A stretch of DNA of 64,000 nt from Acidobacteriota bacterium (GCA_017307505.1 JAFKEE010000027.1:1-64000); one strand, 5' to 3'; positions 1 through 8,217 are shown, counted from the stretch's first letter. Notes: a model not told the origin generated them from the letters alone. Program-made: numbers and translations.

Positions 1-382
1 GTTTCATCTCAACAACCTCGTGCACGTCTTTTCCCCTCAACAGATCTCGGTACCTCCTCCTCTCAGAGTCGGTAACCGGCCTCAGTCCGTGTCAGGGGGT
101 GGGGAATTTTCGATCGGCACTATGGGGATTTTTGCACCGGCGCTGACAGTTCTTTGAAAACCTCACCTTCTCCGACCATCAGGGGAGCCCCGACTCCCGG
201 TCCTCCCGGGTTCTGCCCGTCGCTCCCCCTCCATCCCGCACCCCTGCAAACCATCCGCCTCCTCCACACGGCACAATAGAAAATACGGTGCTCGACGCAG
301 ACATCTTCCATCCGGCCGGCTTCATCCCGCTGGCCCCACCTCCAGGCTGCCGCCATTTCGCCGTCCCTTCAGCGAGGCTCTC
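1..382. other. Leading non-coding region upstream of the aldolase-lut operon
   Basis: No coding sequence is supported here. The one open frame on the minus strand (about 120-356) has a composition typical of GC-rich antisense shadows and matches nothing I recognise. There is an AT-richer patch around 271-287 that could hold a -10 element, but no convincing -35 goes with it. The stretch probably carries the promoter of the operon that starts at 383. Confidence 0.4.
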
Positions 383-1684
383 ATGAACCCTTACCTCCAT
401 CCCCGCGACGAGATCCTGCGCCTGATGGAGCGGATCTACCGCTACCGGATGACCACCACCTCCGGAGGCAACCTCTCCATTCGCGAACCCAACGGCGACG
501 TCTGGATCACCCCCGCCCGCGTCGACAAAGGAGCCCTCCGCCGCGAGGACATCGTTCTCGTCCGCGCCGATGGTTCCATCGAAGGCACCCGCAAGCCTTC
601 CTCCGAACTCCCACTCCACCAGGCCATCTATGCAGCCCGGCCTGACGTCCGGGGCATCGTCCACGCCCACCCTGTCGCCCTTGTCGCCTTCAGTATGGTG
701 CGCGCCGTCCCCGACACTCGCCTCTTCCACCAGTCCTGGCACGTCTGCGGAGCCGGCGGTTTCGCGGCCTACGAACTCCCCGGCAGCGCCGCCCTCGGCG
801 CCACCACTGCCGCCACGTTCAAAGAGGGCTTCGACTGCGTCATCCTCGAGAACCACGGCATCGTCACCGCCGGCCCCGACCTCCAGGAAGCCTTCCGCCG
901 CTTCGAGACCTTCGAGTTCACTGGCAAGACGATCATCAAAGCCCACCTCCTCGGCCGCCCGGTTCACTACCTCACCGACGCCGAACTCGCCCTGGCCCAA
1001 CAACGTGAGCCGCTTCCGGAACCCACCACCGAGGCCGCTGAGTCCGTCCCGCCCACCAGCGAAGAGAAAGAAGCCCGCCACCGCCTCTGCGAATTCGTCC
1101 GGCGCGCCTACCGCCAGCGCCTCTTCATCAGTACCCAGGGCAGCTACTCCGCCCGCGTCGACCCGTCCACCTTCCTCATTACGCCCTATCAGATCGATCG
1201 CGGCCTCATCCAACCGGAAGACCTTGTGCTCGTCCGCGACGGCCAGGTCCCCGCCGGGTCCGAACCCAGCCGCGCCGCCGCCGCCCACCACGCCATCTAT
1301 CAGGCTCACCCGCACATCGGCTCAATCATTAACGCCTACCCGGTCAACGCCACCGCCTTTAGCGTCACCGGAGCCATGGTCGACACCCGCACCATCCCCG
1401 AAAGCTATGTCGTCGTGCGCCGCCCCGCTATGGCCCGTTACGGCCTCCAGTTCGACGACCCGAAGGCGCTCGCGGCCATGCTCTCCATCATGCAGCCCAC
1501 CGTCATCCTCGAGAATGACGGTGTCCTTGTCACCGGCTCCGACGTCCTCGAAGTCTTCGACCGCCTCGAAGTCATCGAGTCCACCGCCGAGGCCTTCATC
1601 AACTCGCGGGCCGTCGGCGAGCTCTCGCCCATGTCCGACGAAGTCATCCGCGAACTCGACCGCGTCTTCCTTGGGATTAAATAG
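383..1684 (+). CDS. Two-domain class II aldolase/adducin family protein
   Basis: 433 aa with two tandem class II aldolase (fuculose-phosphate aldolase-like) domains, about residues 5-200 and 230-425. Domain 1 keeps the catalytic and zinc set: Glu75 in SSEL, His94 and His96 in HAHP, and His158 in ENHG. In domain 2 the equivalent positions are Ala299, Asn318, Tyr320 and Asp380, so it looks non-catalytic. The family cleaves or epimerises phosphorylated sugars; here, next to lactate-oxidation genes, a role in deoxysugar breakdown yielding lactaldehyde or lactate is plausible but inferred. GAGG with 5 nt spacing supports the ATG at 383. lutA follows after 4 nt, so the genes are probably co-transcribed. 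Normal family members have one domain of about 215 aa. Confidence 0.85.
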   Translation: MNPYLHPRDEILRLMERIYRYRMTTTSGGNLSIREPNGDVWITPARVDKGALRREDIVLVRADGSIEGTRKPSSELPLHQAIYAARPDVRGIVHAHPVALVAFSMVRAVPDTRLFHQSWHVCGAGGFAAYELPGSAALGATTAATFKEGFDCVILENHGIVTAGPDLQEAFRRFETFEFTGKTIIKAHLLGRPVHYLTDAELALAQQREPLPEPTTEAAESVPPTSEEKEARHRLCEFVRRAYRQRLFISTQGSYSARVDPSTFLITPYQIDRGLIQPEDLVLVRDGQVPAGSEPSRAAAAHHAIYQAHPHIGSIINAYPVNATAFSVTGAMVDTRTIPESYVVVRRPAMARYGLQFDDPKALAAMLSIMQPTVILENDGVLVTGSDVLEVFDRLEVIESTAEAFINSRAVGELSPMSDEVIRELDRVFLGIK

Positions 1685-1688
1685 GATC

Positions 1689-2438
1689 ATGCCGAAAGTT
1701 GGGCTATTCATACCGTGCTATGTGGATCAACTGTATCCACAGGTCGGTCTCTCCACCCTGCGCGTCCTGCGAGGCCTCGGCCTCGACATCGAGTTCCCTG
1801 AGGAACAGACTTGCTGCGGCCAGCCTATGGCCAACTCCGGCTGCAGCGAGGACGCCCGCCCGCTGGCCGAGAAGTTCCTGCGCATCTTCGCCCGTTACGA
1901 CCATGTCGTTGCCCCCTCCGGCAGCTGCGTCTCCATGGTGCGCAACCATTACGAACAATGGCTCGCTGGCAAGCCCGGCTTCGAACACCTGCGCGACAAC
2001 ACCTTCGAACTCTGCGAGTACCTCGTCGACGTCGCCAAGGTCACCAAAGTCGACGGCGACTTCGCCCGCAAGGTCGGCCTCCACATGAGCTGCCACGGCC
2101 TGCGCGAGCTCCGCATGGCAAAGTCGTCAGAACGCATGGTCGCGCCCTTCAATAAGGTGAAAGTCCTCCTGGAACAGCTCCGCGGCATCCAACTCGTCGA
2201 CCTCAAACGCCCCGACGAATGCTGCGGCTTCGGCGGCACATTCGCCGTGGCCGAAGAGGCCGTCTCCTGCCTCATGGGACAGGACCGCATCCGCGACCAC
2301 GAGCAGGCCGGAGCCGAGGTCATCGCCGGCTTCGACATGTCCTGCCTCATGCACCTCGAAGGGCTCCTCACCCGCGACAAAAAGCCCATGCAGGTGCTCC
2401 ACGTGGCCCAGATCCTCGAACACGCGAGGCTCTCATGA
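1689..2438 (+). CDS. lutA: LutA/YkgE-type (Fe-S)-binding oxidoreductase subunit
   Basis: 249 aa cytoplasmic protein with two CCG (cysteine-rich) domains, the form of LutA in the LutABC L-lactate-oxidising complex. Cysteines are Cys10, Cys42-Cys43 and Cys80 in the first half and Cys135, Cys178-Cys179 and Cys219 in the second, so both CCG motifs are intact. CCG domains bind non-cubane Fe-S clusters or act in electron transfer. The ATG at 1689 lies 4 nt after the aldolase stop. The TGA overlaps the lutB ATG (ATGA), showing translational coupling. A glycolate-oxidase GlcF-like role is less likely because LutB and LutC follow. Confidence 0.92.
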   Translation: MPKVGLFIPCYVDQLYPQVGLSTLRVLRGLGLDIEFPEEQTCCGQPMANSGCSEDARPLAEKFLRIFARYDHVVAPSGSCVSMVRNHYEQWLAGKPGFEHLRDNTFELCEYLVDVAKVTKVDGDFARKVGLHMSCHGLRELRMAKSSERMVAPFNKVKVLLEQLRGIQLVDLKRPDECCGFGGTFAVAEEAVSCLMGQDRIRDHEQAGAEVIAGFDMSCLMHLEGLLTRDKKPMQVLHVAQILEHARLS

Positions 2439-2439
2439 A
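2424..2439 (+). repeat. 16-nt copy of the aldolase start signal in front of lutB
   Basis: The string gcgaggctctcatgaa spans the GAGG ribosome-binding site and ATG of lutB. The identical 16 nt occurs at 372-387 around the start of the aldolase gene. It contains the Shine-Dalgarno element with 5 nt spacing in both places and fixes both start codons. Confidence 0.8.
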
Positions 2440-3799
2440 AGGCCACGCCGAAAGCGCCGCACCCTTCGTAGCCAACGAGCCCCGGGCCCACTGGCACGAC
2501 GAATCCCTCTGGTTTGTCCGCGTGAAACGCGACCGGCAGGCTTCCACCGTGCCCGAGTGGGAGGACCTCCGCGCCACCGCCTCCGCCATCAAGGCCCACA
2601 CCCTCTCCCGTCTGGCCGACTACCTTGAGGAGTTCGAACGCAACGCGACCGCCAACGGCATCCACGTCCACTGGGCCCGCGATGGGGCCGAGCACAACGC
2701 CATCGTCCTCAGGATCCTCAAAGACCACGGCGTCAAGCGCCTCGTGAAGTCCAAGTCGATGCTCACCGAGGAGTGCCACCTCAACCCTTACCTCGAAGCC
2801 CACGGGATCGAGGTCACCGACACGGACTTGGGCGAACGCATCGTCCAGATGCGCAAGGAACCGCCCAGCCACATCGTCCTGCCCGCCATCCACCTCAAGA
2901 AGGAAGACATCGGCGAACTCTTCCACATCCAGCTCGGTACCGAGAAGGGCGCGTCCGACCCCAAGTACCTCACCGAAGCCGCGCGCGGCCATCTGCGCGA
3001 GCGTTTCCTCGGAGCCCAGGCCGGCCTCACTGGTGTCAACTTCGCCATCGCCTCCACTGGCGGAGTCGTTGTCTGTACCAACGAGGGCAATGCCGACATG
3101 GGCACCAGTCTGCCGCCCCTCCACATCGCCTGCATGGGTGTGGAGAAGATCGTGCCTCGTCCGCAGGACCTCGCTATCTTCCTGCGCCTCCTCGCGCGCA
3201 GCGCCACTGGCCAGCCGGTAACGACCTACACCTCTCACTTCCATGGCCCGCTGCCGGGCGGCGAAATGCACGTCGTCATCGTCGACAACGGCCGAGCCCG
3301 AATCCTCGGCGAAGAGGCCTTCCGCCGCTCCCTGAGCTGCATCCGCTGCGGAGCCTGCATGAACACCTGCCCGGTCTACCGCCGCTCCGGAGGCTACAGC
3401 TACGGCTACACGGTACCCGGCCCCATAGGCTCGATCCTAGGACCGCAGCGCGACCCGGCCGCCTACGGCTCGCTCCCGTTCGCGTCGAGCCTGTGCGGTT
3501 CCTGCACGGACGTCTGCCCGGTCAAGATCGACCTCCATCACGAGCTCCTGGCCTTCCGGCAGGAGTTGGCGAAGAAAGGGCACGTCCCCTGGCAGAAGCG
3601 TTTCTCGATGTGGGTAATGGGCCAGGTGCTGGCCCGCAAGTGGGCCTTCCTCCTGGGCGGCCGGCTGATGCGAACGCTGATGCCCCTCTTACCAAGAGCC
3701 CTGGTCTACGGCCCCTGGAACCCCTGGGGCAAGCAGCGCGAACTCCCCCCGATGCCCAAAGAATCCTTCCGAGACCTGCTGAAGAAGGAGCCCAAGTAA
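2435..3799 (+). CDS. lutB: LutB-type iron-sulfur lactate utilisation protein
   Basis: 454 aa. The N-terminal two-thirds is a LUD-type domain; the C-terminal third carries ferredoxin-like cysteines: Cys302, Cys305, Cys308, Cys312 and, after a 40-residue gap, Cys354, Cys357, Cys361 (CxxCxxxCP). This is the layout expected for LutB, which with LutA and LutC oxidises L-lactate to pyruvate. The start at 2435 rather than an upstream in-frame codon is set by the ATGA overlap with lutA, by the GAGG site, and by the conserved sequence beginning there. The stop TAA at 3797-3799 shares its last base with an ATG (TAATG). Confidence 0.93.
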   Translation: MKGHAESAAPFVANEPRAHWHDESLWFVRVKRDRQASTVPEWEDLRATASAIKAHTLSRLADYLEEFERNATANGIHVHWARDGAEHNAIVLRILKDHGVKRLVKSKSMLTEECHLNPYLEAHGIEVTDTDLGERIVQMRKEPPSHIVLPAIHLKKEDIGELFHIQLGTEKGASDPKYLTEAARGHLRERFLGAQAGLTGVNFAIASTGGVVVCTNEGNADMGTSLPPLHIACMGVEKIVPRPQDLAIFLRLLARSATGQPVTTYTSHFHGPLPGGEMHVVIVDNGRARILGEEAFRRSLSCIRCGACMNTCPVYRRSGGYSYGYTVPGPIGSILGPQRDPAAYGSLPFASSLCGSCTDVCPVKIDLHHELLAFRQELAKKGHVPWQKRFSMWVMGQVLARKWAFLLGGRLMRTLMPLLPRALVYGPWNPWGKQRELPPMPKESFRDLLKKEPK

Positions 3800-3820
3800 T
3801 GGCCGCGCCCATCACCAGCC
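3797..3820 (+). repeat. Direct repeat, left copy, flanking the lutB-lutC insert
   Basis: A 24-nt segment covering TAATGG and the following bases matches 4333-4356 at 21 of 24 positions. Each copy contains a TAATG stop/start junction. The right copy holds the true lutC start, so the left copy looks like a duplicated lutC start, with the 536-bp block inserted between the two. Confidence 0.6.
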
Positions 3821-4335
3821 CCAGCTCCAGTAGCAAGGCCGACAAGATTTCAGCCGTGAGGAAATCCCACACATCCGGCCCATCGTCACCACGAACCACG
3901 ACCGCAAGGGAGTGGTCCTCCACCGCCCTGCGAACCGCGCACGTAAGTAAGCGGGCGCCTCTTCCCCCTGCGTCTTCCCTGGAGTGGCACTCCCCCACGC
4001 TGCGAACCGCGACTGGTAAGGAGCGGGCGACGGGGATCGCCGTATCTCCAACGCTGTCCCCGAAGCAAGACCGGCCTGCCGGAGCCCAAGCAACCCCCCA
4101 AGCCCCAACACAAACAGGAGGGCGGACCCCCTGGTCCGCGGCCGACCCCCAGGTCGGCCACACGGTAGCCCATCGCCGCTCACCCAGTCGACCCACGACG
4201 CCTCGGACACCTCTTCCGACTCCAACCTCCTACGCAGACTTTGCCGGCTCCCTGGGACGACGCCTCCATATCCAATCCCGAAGCACAAGCCACGGACGCC
4301 CCGCGTATCACCAGGAAGAAAGGGGACGCCACTAA
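3799..4335 (+). CDS. Putative repeat-derived ORF between lutB and lutC
   Basis: An open frame of 178 codons starts with an ATG overlapping the lutB stop (TAATG) and ends in a TAA overlapping the lutC ATG (TAATG). The product would be low-complexity, rich in Ser, Thr, Pro and Arg, with no recognisable domain, and much of it is made from the short dispersed repeats and hairpins listed separately. It could be a real coupled peptide, or a repeat insertion that happened to stay in frame. I would not assign a function. Codon choice does not look like that of lutB or lutC. Confidence 0.3.
   Translation: MAAPITSPSSSSKADKISAVRKSHTSGPSSPRTTTAREWSSTALRTAHVSKRAPLPPASSLEWHSPTLRTATGKERATGIAVSPTLSPKQDRPAGAQATPQAPTQTGGRTPWSAADPQVGHTVAHRRSPSRPTTPRTPLPTPTSYADFAGSLGRRLHIQSRSTSHGRPAYHQEERGRH
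3892..4027 (+). repeat. Three degenerate copies of a short dispersed repeat
   Basis: Three copies of a roughly 25-nt unit of the form cgaacc-cg-accg-taagg-agcgg lie at 3892-3915, 3929-3955 and 4001-4027. Read on the minus strand, they encode peptides resembling the LTYVRGS / PCGRGS strings seen in many spurious acidobacterial and planctomycete ORFs. I read them as members of a dispersed intergenic repeat family. That they belong to a known family is from memory, not a search. Confidence 0.6.
4122..4159 (+). repeat. Pair of perfect back-to-back hairpins
   Basis: Two adjacent inverted repeats: 4122-4139 has a 7-bp stem (gcggacc/ggtccgc) with a 4-nt loop, and 4140-4159 has an 8-bp stem (ggccgacc/ggtcggcc) with a 4-nt loop. 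Neither is followed by a T-tract, so they are not intrinsic terminators. They may be a REP-like element, or structures that stabilise or attenuate the lutB-lutC mRNA. Confidence 0.65.
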
Positions 4336-4934
4336 TGGCCTCGCCAACCACCAGCCGCGACAGCATTCTGAAAGCCATGCGGGCCAACGCGCCCAGCCTC
4401 CGGCCCCTACCGGACCCACCCAACGCCATCACCTACCCGGACCCGCTAGCGCACTTCGCCGCCACCTTGGCCGGCGTCGGCGGACGCTTCCTCCAAGCCG
4501 CCGGCGAAGCCGATCTCCAAATCCTACTCGCCAGCCTGGAGGTCTACCAGACGGCCAAACGGATCGCCTCCACGGTGCCGTCCCTCCCGGGCAATGTAGA
4601 CCTGGCTGCCCTGAAGAACCCCCACGAACTGGAAGGCATCGACCTGGCCATCCTGCCCGGAGCCCTCGCGGTAGCCGAGAACGGAGCCGTCTGGGTCCCG
4701 GGTACGAACCTGGGCCCGCAACGCGCGATCTTCGTCATCGCCCAGCACCTGGTCCTGGTCATCCAGGCAGGCTCGCTGGTGCACAACATGCAGCAGGCCT
4801 ACGAGAACCTGAACCTGCAGCGCCCGGGCTTCGGGGTCTTCATCTCCGGCCCCTCAAAGACAGCCGACATCGAGCAATCGCTAGTCATCGGAGCCCACGG
4901 CGCCCGCAGCTGCACAGTAATAGCCCTCCCGTAA
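4335..4934 (+). CDS. lutC: LutC-type LUD domain protein
   Basis: 199 aa, a single LUD domain as in LutC/YkgG, the third component of the LutABC lactate-oxidation complex. Conserved features include the AENGAVW segment in mid-protein and a C-terminal GPSKTADIEQ stretch typical of LutC. The ATG at 4335 is the only start that fits the family length. It is separated from lutB by about 535 bp of repeat-rich DNA, unusual for an operon whose other junctions overlap. It should form the complex with LutA and LutB in the cytoplasm. Confidence 0.92.
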   Translation: MASPTTSRDSILKAMRANAPSLRPLPDPPNAITYPDPLAHFAATLAGVGGRFLQAAGEADLQILLASLEVYQTAKRIASTVPSLPGNVDLAALKNPHELEGIDLAILPGALAVAENGAVWVPGTNLGPQRAIFVIAQHLVLVIQAGSLVHNMQQAYENLNLQRPGFGVFISGPSKTADIEQSLVIGAHGARSCTVIALP

Positions 4935-5026
4935 ACCGCGGTAGCAATCCGCTGCAGGGGCGGGCTCCTTCCCGAGAGAGCCACAGCATTCGCATTATCC
5001 GCCCCGTACGTAAGAGAATAGAATCC

Positions 5027-5608
5027 ATGAGGTGGTTTCTCTTTTTGGTGGCGCTGGCCTCGGCTTCAGCCCAGCGCAAACCCGAGCCCGGTTGTCAGTG
5101 GGTGCAGTGGGAAAGCGAAGATCTCGGCTTGCGGATGTCCGTCCAGAAGTGTGACGGCCGTCCTACCCGAGAATTCAAAGTCCTCAACAACAAGATCCGC
5201 CTGGTCGCGCCCGGCCAGGAGGTCATCACCGGAACAGCGGTCATCGAAGTCTGGGAGAAGCCTGCGCGCCAGAGCGTCCAGGAAGCCATCAATCGCCGCT
5301 TCTACCCGAAGATGACTTCACGCCAGCAGATGGGTTGCGTCGTCACGGACGCAGGCGAAAAGTTCCCCTTGGGCGACCCCAATAAGCAGGTCTTCCAGAT
5401 CACACCCAACGCCCTGTACCAAAGGGAAGCCGACAAGATTCGGGAAGCCGAACCGGGCGCCGACGTCTGCGGCCTCTACGGCGAACTCGACCAGAAGCAG
5501 TACTTCGAATACCACCCGGCCGAGTCCAAAACCCGCTACCTCTTCATCCGGCTGGGCAACGACGCGCCCCTTTTCGACGAGCGCTCCATCGAACTCGCCG
5601 CCAAGTAA
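5027..5608 (+). CDS. Secreted hypothetical protein
   Basis: 193 aa beginning with a short Sec signal (MRWFLFLVALASASA, cleavage near AQR). The mature part has a few cysteines (GCQW, QKCD, GCVV, DVCGLY) that could form disulfides, and no domain I can name. The reading frame is open further upstream, but the ATG at 5027 is preferred because it gives the signal peptide. It is about 90 bp after lutC and 50 bp before the GH28 gene, and could belong to either unit or stand alone. Function unknown. Confidence 0.6.
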   Translation: MRWFLFLVALASASAQRKPEPGCQWVQWESEDLGLRMSVQKCDGRPTREFKVLNNKIRLVAPGQEVITGTAVIEVWEKPARQSVQEAINRRFYPKMTSRQQMGCVVTDAGEKFPLGDPNKQVFQITPNALYQREADKIREAEPGADVCGLYGELDQKQYFEYHPAESKTRYLFIRLGNDAPLFDERSIELAAK

Positions 5609-5633
5609 GGCGGCATTCGGGTCAGGCAGGTGG

Positions 5634-5639
5634 TAGAAT
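5634..5639 (+). promoter_or_regulatory. Possible -10 hexamer (TAGAAT) for the GH28 gene
   Basis: TAGAAT lies 20 nt before the chosen GTG at 5660, giving a short leader. No clear -35 is visible. Confidence 0.35.
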
Positions 5640-5659
5640 CCTGCACGGGTGCGAACTCA

Positions 5660-6997
5660 GTGAAGCCCTTTTGTCTCAGTCTGCTGATTCCCGCCACGCT
5701 CTTCGCCGGGGCGACGGTCTATGCGCCCCCTCATGGGATCGAACAGGACAAGGTCTTCCAGGTCAAAGTCGCAGGACAGCCTTCGTTCGTCTACAGTCTG
5801 CCTGTTGGCGGAATGACTTACTTTTCCTACAGTTCGTTCGCCCGCCGCGCCGACATTGAGATCACAGTCGCCCGGCCCGTCGAAACGGTGGCCATCCGGC
5901 CGAAAAGCCTGAACATCCGCCCCGTCATCAACGGCAAAGTCATCACCTTTCGCCTCGATCGCACAGCCCAGCTCAGTGTCGAAATCAACGGTGACACGAA
6001 GCACCCGCTCCTTCTCTTCGCCAGCCCGCCCGAAAGCGCGCCGCCCAAGCCCGGACCCACCGGGGTCCACTACTTCGCCGCCGGCACGGTTCACAATGTC
6101 GGACGTATCAACGTCACCAGCGGCCAGCTCGTGTATATCGCCGGCGGTGCCATCGTGCGTGGTTCCATCTTCATGGATCAGGCGAAAGGAGTTCACATCC
6201 TGGGCCGGGGCATTCTCGACGGCAGTCTCTACAAGCGCGGCGAGTCCCGCATGATTGAGATCAACCGCTCCAGCGACGTTGAGATCGAAGGCATCGTCGT
6301 CACCAACAGCAAGCACTGGACCGTCCCCATCACTGCCTCGGACAAAGTCACCCTGCGCAACGTCAAGCTTGTCAGCGACAACGATTGGGACGATGGCGTG
6401 GATGTCGTCGGCAGCACCAATGTGATCGTCGACCAGTGCTTTATCCGCACCAAGGACGACTGCGTCGCCATCAAGGCCGGAGTCGACTACTTCACCAGGT
6501 TCAACAACCAGCGGGACGTCAGCAACGTGACGGTCAAGCGCTCAGTCCTCTGGAATGGAGCCTGGGGCAACGGCCTCGAGATCGGTTTCGAAACCCGCGC
6601 CGCCAGCATCAGCGGCATCCGCTTCCTCGACAACGACCTCATCCATGTCGAGGGGCCCGAGGGCACCTTCACTATTCACAACGGCGATCGCGCCGTCATC
6701 TCCGACGTCCTCTACAACAACTGCCGGGTCGAAGACTCGCAGGGCCTCCTGGTAGACTTCAAAATCCTGAAGTCCCGCTACAGCAAGGACGCGGAGCGCG
6801 GCCAGATCCGCAACATCCAGTTCCGCCGCATCCGAGCCGATCACAAGGCAATTCCCTCGCTGTTGCAGGGGTTTGACGCCAAACACCAGATTGGCGGTGT
6901 AGTCTTTGAAGACGTGATCGTCGACGGCAGCAGGTGGACGTCTCTTGTGGACGCGGGGATAAAAGCCACGCACGCTGAACAGATCACTTTTAAGTAA
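5660..6997 (+). CDS. Secreted glycoside hydrolase family 28-like protein (polygalacturonase fold)
   Basis: 445 aa, a right-handed beta-helix protein of the GH28/pectate family. It has a Sec signal (KPFCLSLLIPATLFAGATVYA), then an N-terminal beta domain and a helix domain with NDWDDGVDVV, TKDDCVAIKAG and WGNGLEIGFE, which correspond to the catalytic Asp regions of GH28. The HG motif of classical polygalacturonases is replaced by NGLEIG, so the substrate may not be plain homogalacturonan. The GTG at 5660 is preferred over the in-frame GTG at 5630 because it starts directly at the signal peptide. Likely role: hydrolysis of pectic or related galacturonate/rhamnose linkages outside the cytoplasm, consistent with uxaC at 14.5 kb. 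Confidence 0.85.
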   Translation: MKPFCLSLLIPATLFAGATVYAPPHGIEQDKVFQVKVAGQPSFVYSLPVGGMTYFSYSSFARRADIEITVARPVETVAIRPKSLNIRPVINGKVITFRLDRTAQLSVEINGDTKHPLLLFASPPESAPPKPGPTGVHYFAAGTVHNVGRINVTSGQLVYIAGGAIVRGSIFMDQAKGVHILGRGILDGSLYKRGESRMIEINRSSDVEIEGIVVTNSKHWTVPITASDKVTLRNVKLVSDNDWDDGVDVVGSTNVIVDQCFIRTKDDCVAIKAGVDYFTRFNNQRDVSNVTVKRSVLWNGAWGNGLEIGFETRAASISGIRFLDNDLIHVEGPEGTFTIHNGDRAVISDVLYNNCRVEDSQGLLVDFKILKSRYSKDAERGQIRNIQFRRIRADHKAIPSLLQGFDAKHQIGGVVFEDVIVDGSRWTSLVDAGIKATHAEQITFK

Positions 6998-7018
6998 TCA
7001 ACCGGGAGGCCTAGCGCG

Positions 7019-8215
7019 ATGCCACTGAATCGCAGGATCTTTCTGATGGGTGCGGCCGCGGCCGCGCAAAGCGTTTACGCCGCGGAGAAAATCTCCTTGG
7101 GCGTCATCGGCAGCGGCGGCCGCGGCACGTTCGTCATGGGCGTCTTCCAGAAGGACCCGTCCCTGCGGGTCGGGGCTATCTGCGACGTGTACGAGCCCAA
7201 CCTGGAGCGGGCTCTCTCCGCGGCGGCCAAGGCGCAGGGCGGGGCCACGCCCAAGGCCTACCGCAACTACCGCCAGCTTCTCGACGACAAGTCCATCGAC
7301 GCCGTCCTCATCGCCACACCCGAGCACTGGCACCATCGCATGGTCCTCGATGCCCTGGCGGCCGGCAAGGACGTCTACGTCGAGAAGCCGTTGTGCCACA
7401 CGCCCCAGCAGGGCGTTGAACTGGTGGAGGCCGAAAAGCGCTCCAAAAACATTGTCCAGGTGGGCATGCAGCGCCGCAGCTACGACCTCTACCAGGAGGG
7501 CCGCCGGGTGGTGGCCGCCGGCACGCTCGGCGATGTCCGCATGGTCCGGTCCTGGTGGCTGAACACGCAGCTCGGCGGTGAGAAGGTCTCGCAGTTGAAA
7601 GGTCCTCTCGATTGGGATCAATGGCTCGGCACTGCCGCGAAACGCCCCATGGATCCCGACATCTTCAGCCGCTGGCGGCTCTACAGTGAGTTCGCTGGGG
7701 GCATCGTCGCCGACCAGGGCGCCCACGTTTTCGATGGCATCCACATGCTGATGGGCGCCGGAGCCCCGCTGGCCGTGACCGCCGCCGCGGGCCGTCCCCA
7801 TGCGGCCAGCGGCGACACTCCGGAATCCGTCGTCGTAACGGCCGAATATCCGGAGGACTTCATCGGCGTCTTCACCATCAACTACGCCGCCATGCGCTAC
7901 AAGAGCCGGTATGACCAGATGAACCATCTCGACGGTGGCAAGGCCCGCATGGACATCGGCCGCGAGGACTTCCGCGTGTTCGCGCAGGGCGGGGAAGAGA
8001 CGCCCGTCCTCGAGAAGCGCTCCGAAAAGGGCTTCGGCTGGGCCACCGACCTCCACGTGATGAACTTCCTCGAGTGCGTCCGGACCCGCAAGGCCCCTGC
8101 GGCGCCCATGTGGCTCGGCTTCCAGGCGGCGCTGGTCGTGCAACTCGCGAACCTGTCGCTCAAGAACGGCCGCCGCATGAAGTGGAACCGCTCAACCAAC
8201 CAGGTGGAGGCGTGA
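7019..8215 (+). CDS. Gfo/Idh/MocA family oxidoreductase with twin-arginine signal
   Basis: 398 aa. The N-terminus MPLNRRIFLMGAAAAA is a Tat-type signal. The Rossmann domain has a GSGGRG loop (about residues 26-31), and the EKP motif (VEKPLC) with the following C-terminal alpha/beta domain marks an NAD(P)-dependent sugar dehydrogenase or dehydratase-type protein. The family acts on sugar or inositol substrates; exported members with bound cofactor are common in this phylum. GGGAGG 9 nt before the ATG gives a good start. The next gene begins at 8218, so the two are coupled. The substrate is unknown. Confidence 0.85.
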   Translation: MPLNRRIFLMGAAAAAQSVYAAEKISLGVIGSGGRGTFVMGVFQKDPSLRVGAICDVYEPNLERALSAAAKAQGGATPKAYRNYRQLLDDKSIDAVLIATPEHWHHRMVLDALAAGKDVYVEKPLCHTPQQGVELVEAEKRSKNIVQVGMQRRSYDLYQEGRRVVAAGTLGDVRMVRSWWLNTQLGGEKVSQLKGPLDWDQWLGTAAKRPMDPDIFSRWRLYSEFAGGIVADQGAHVFDGIHMLMGAGAPLAVTAAAGRPHAASGDTPESVVVTAEYPEDFIGVFTINYAAMRYKSRYDQMNHLDGGKARMDIGREDFRVFAQGGEETPVLEKRSEKGFGWATDLHVMNFLECVRTRKAPAAPMWLGFQAALVVQLANLSLKNGRRMKWNRSTNQVEA

Positions 8216-8217
8216 CG

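Noticed and set aside
179-1315. Long minus-strand open frame (378 codons) antisense to the aldolase
   Set aside because: The sense strand encodes a clear class II aldolase; the antisense product has Gly/Val/Glu/Asp-rich shadow composition and no motif.
2219-2434. N-terminal extension of LutB
   Set aside because: The Arg/His-rich sequence is a frame shadow of lutA; the conserved protein and ribosome-binding site start at 2435.
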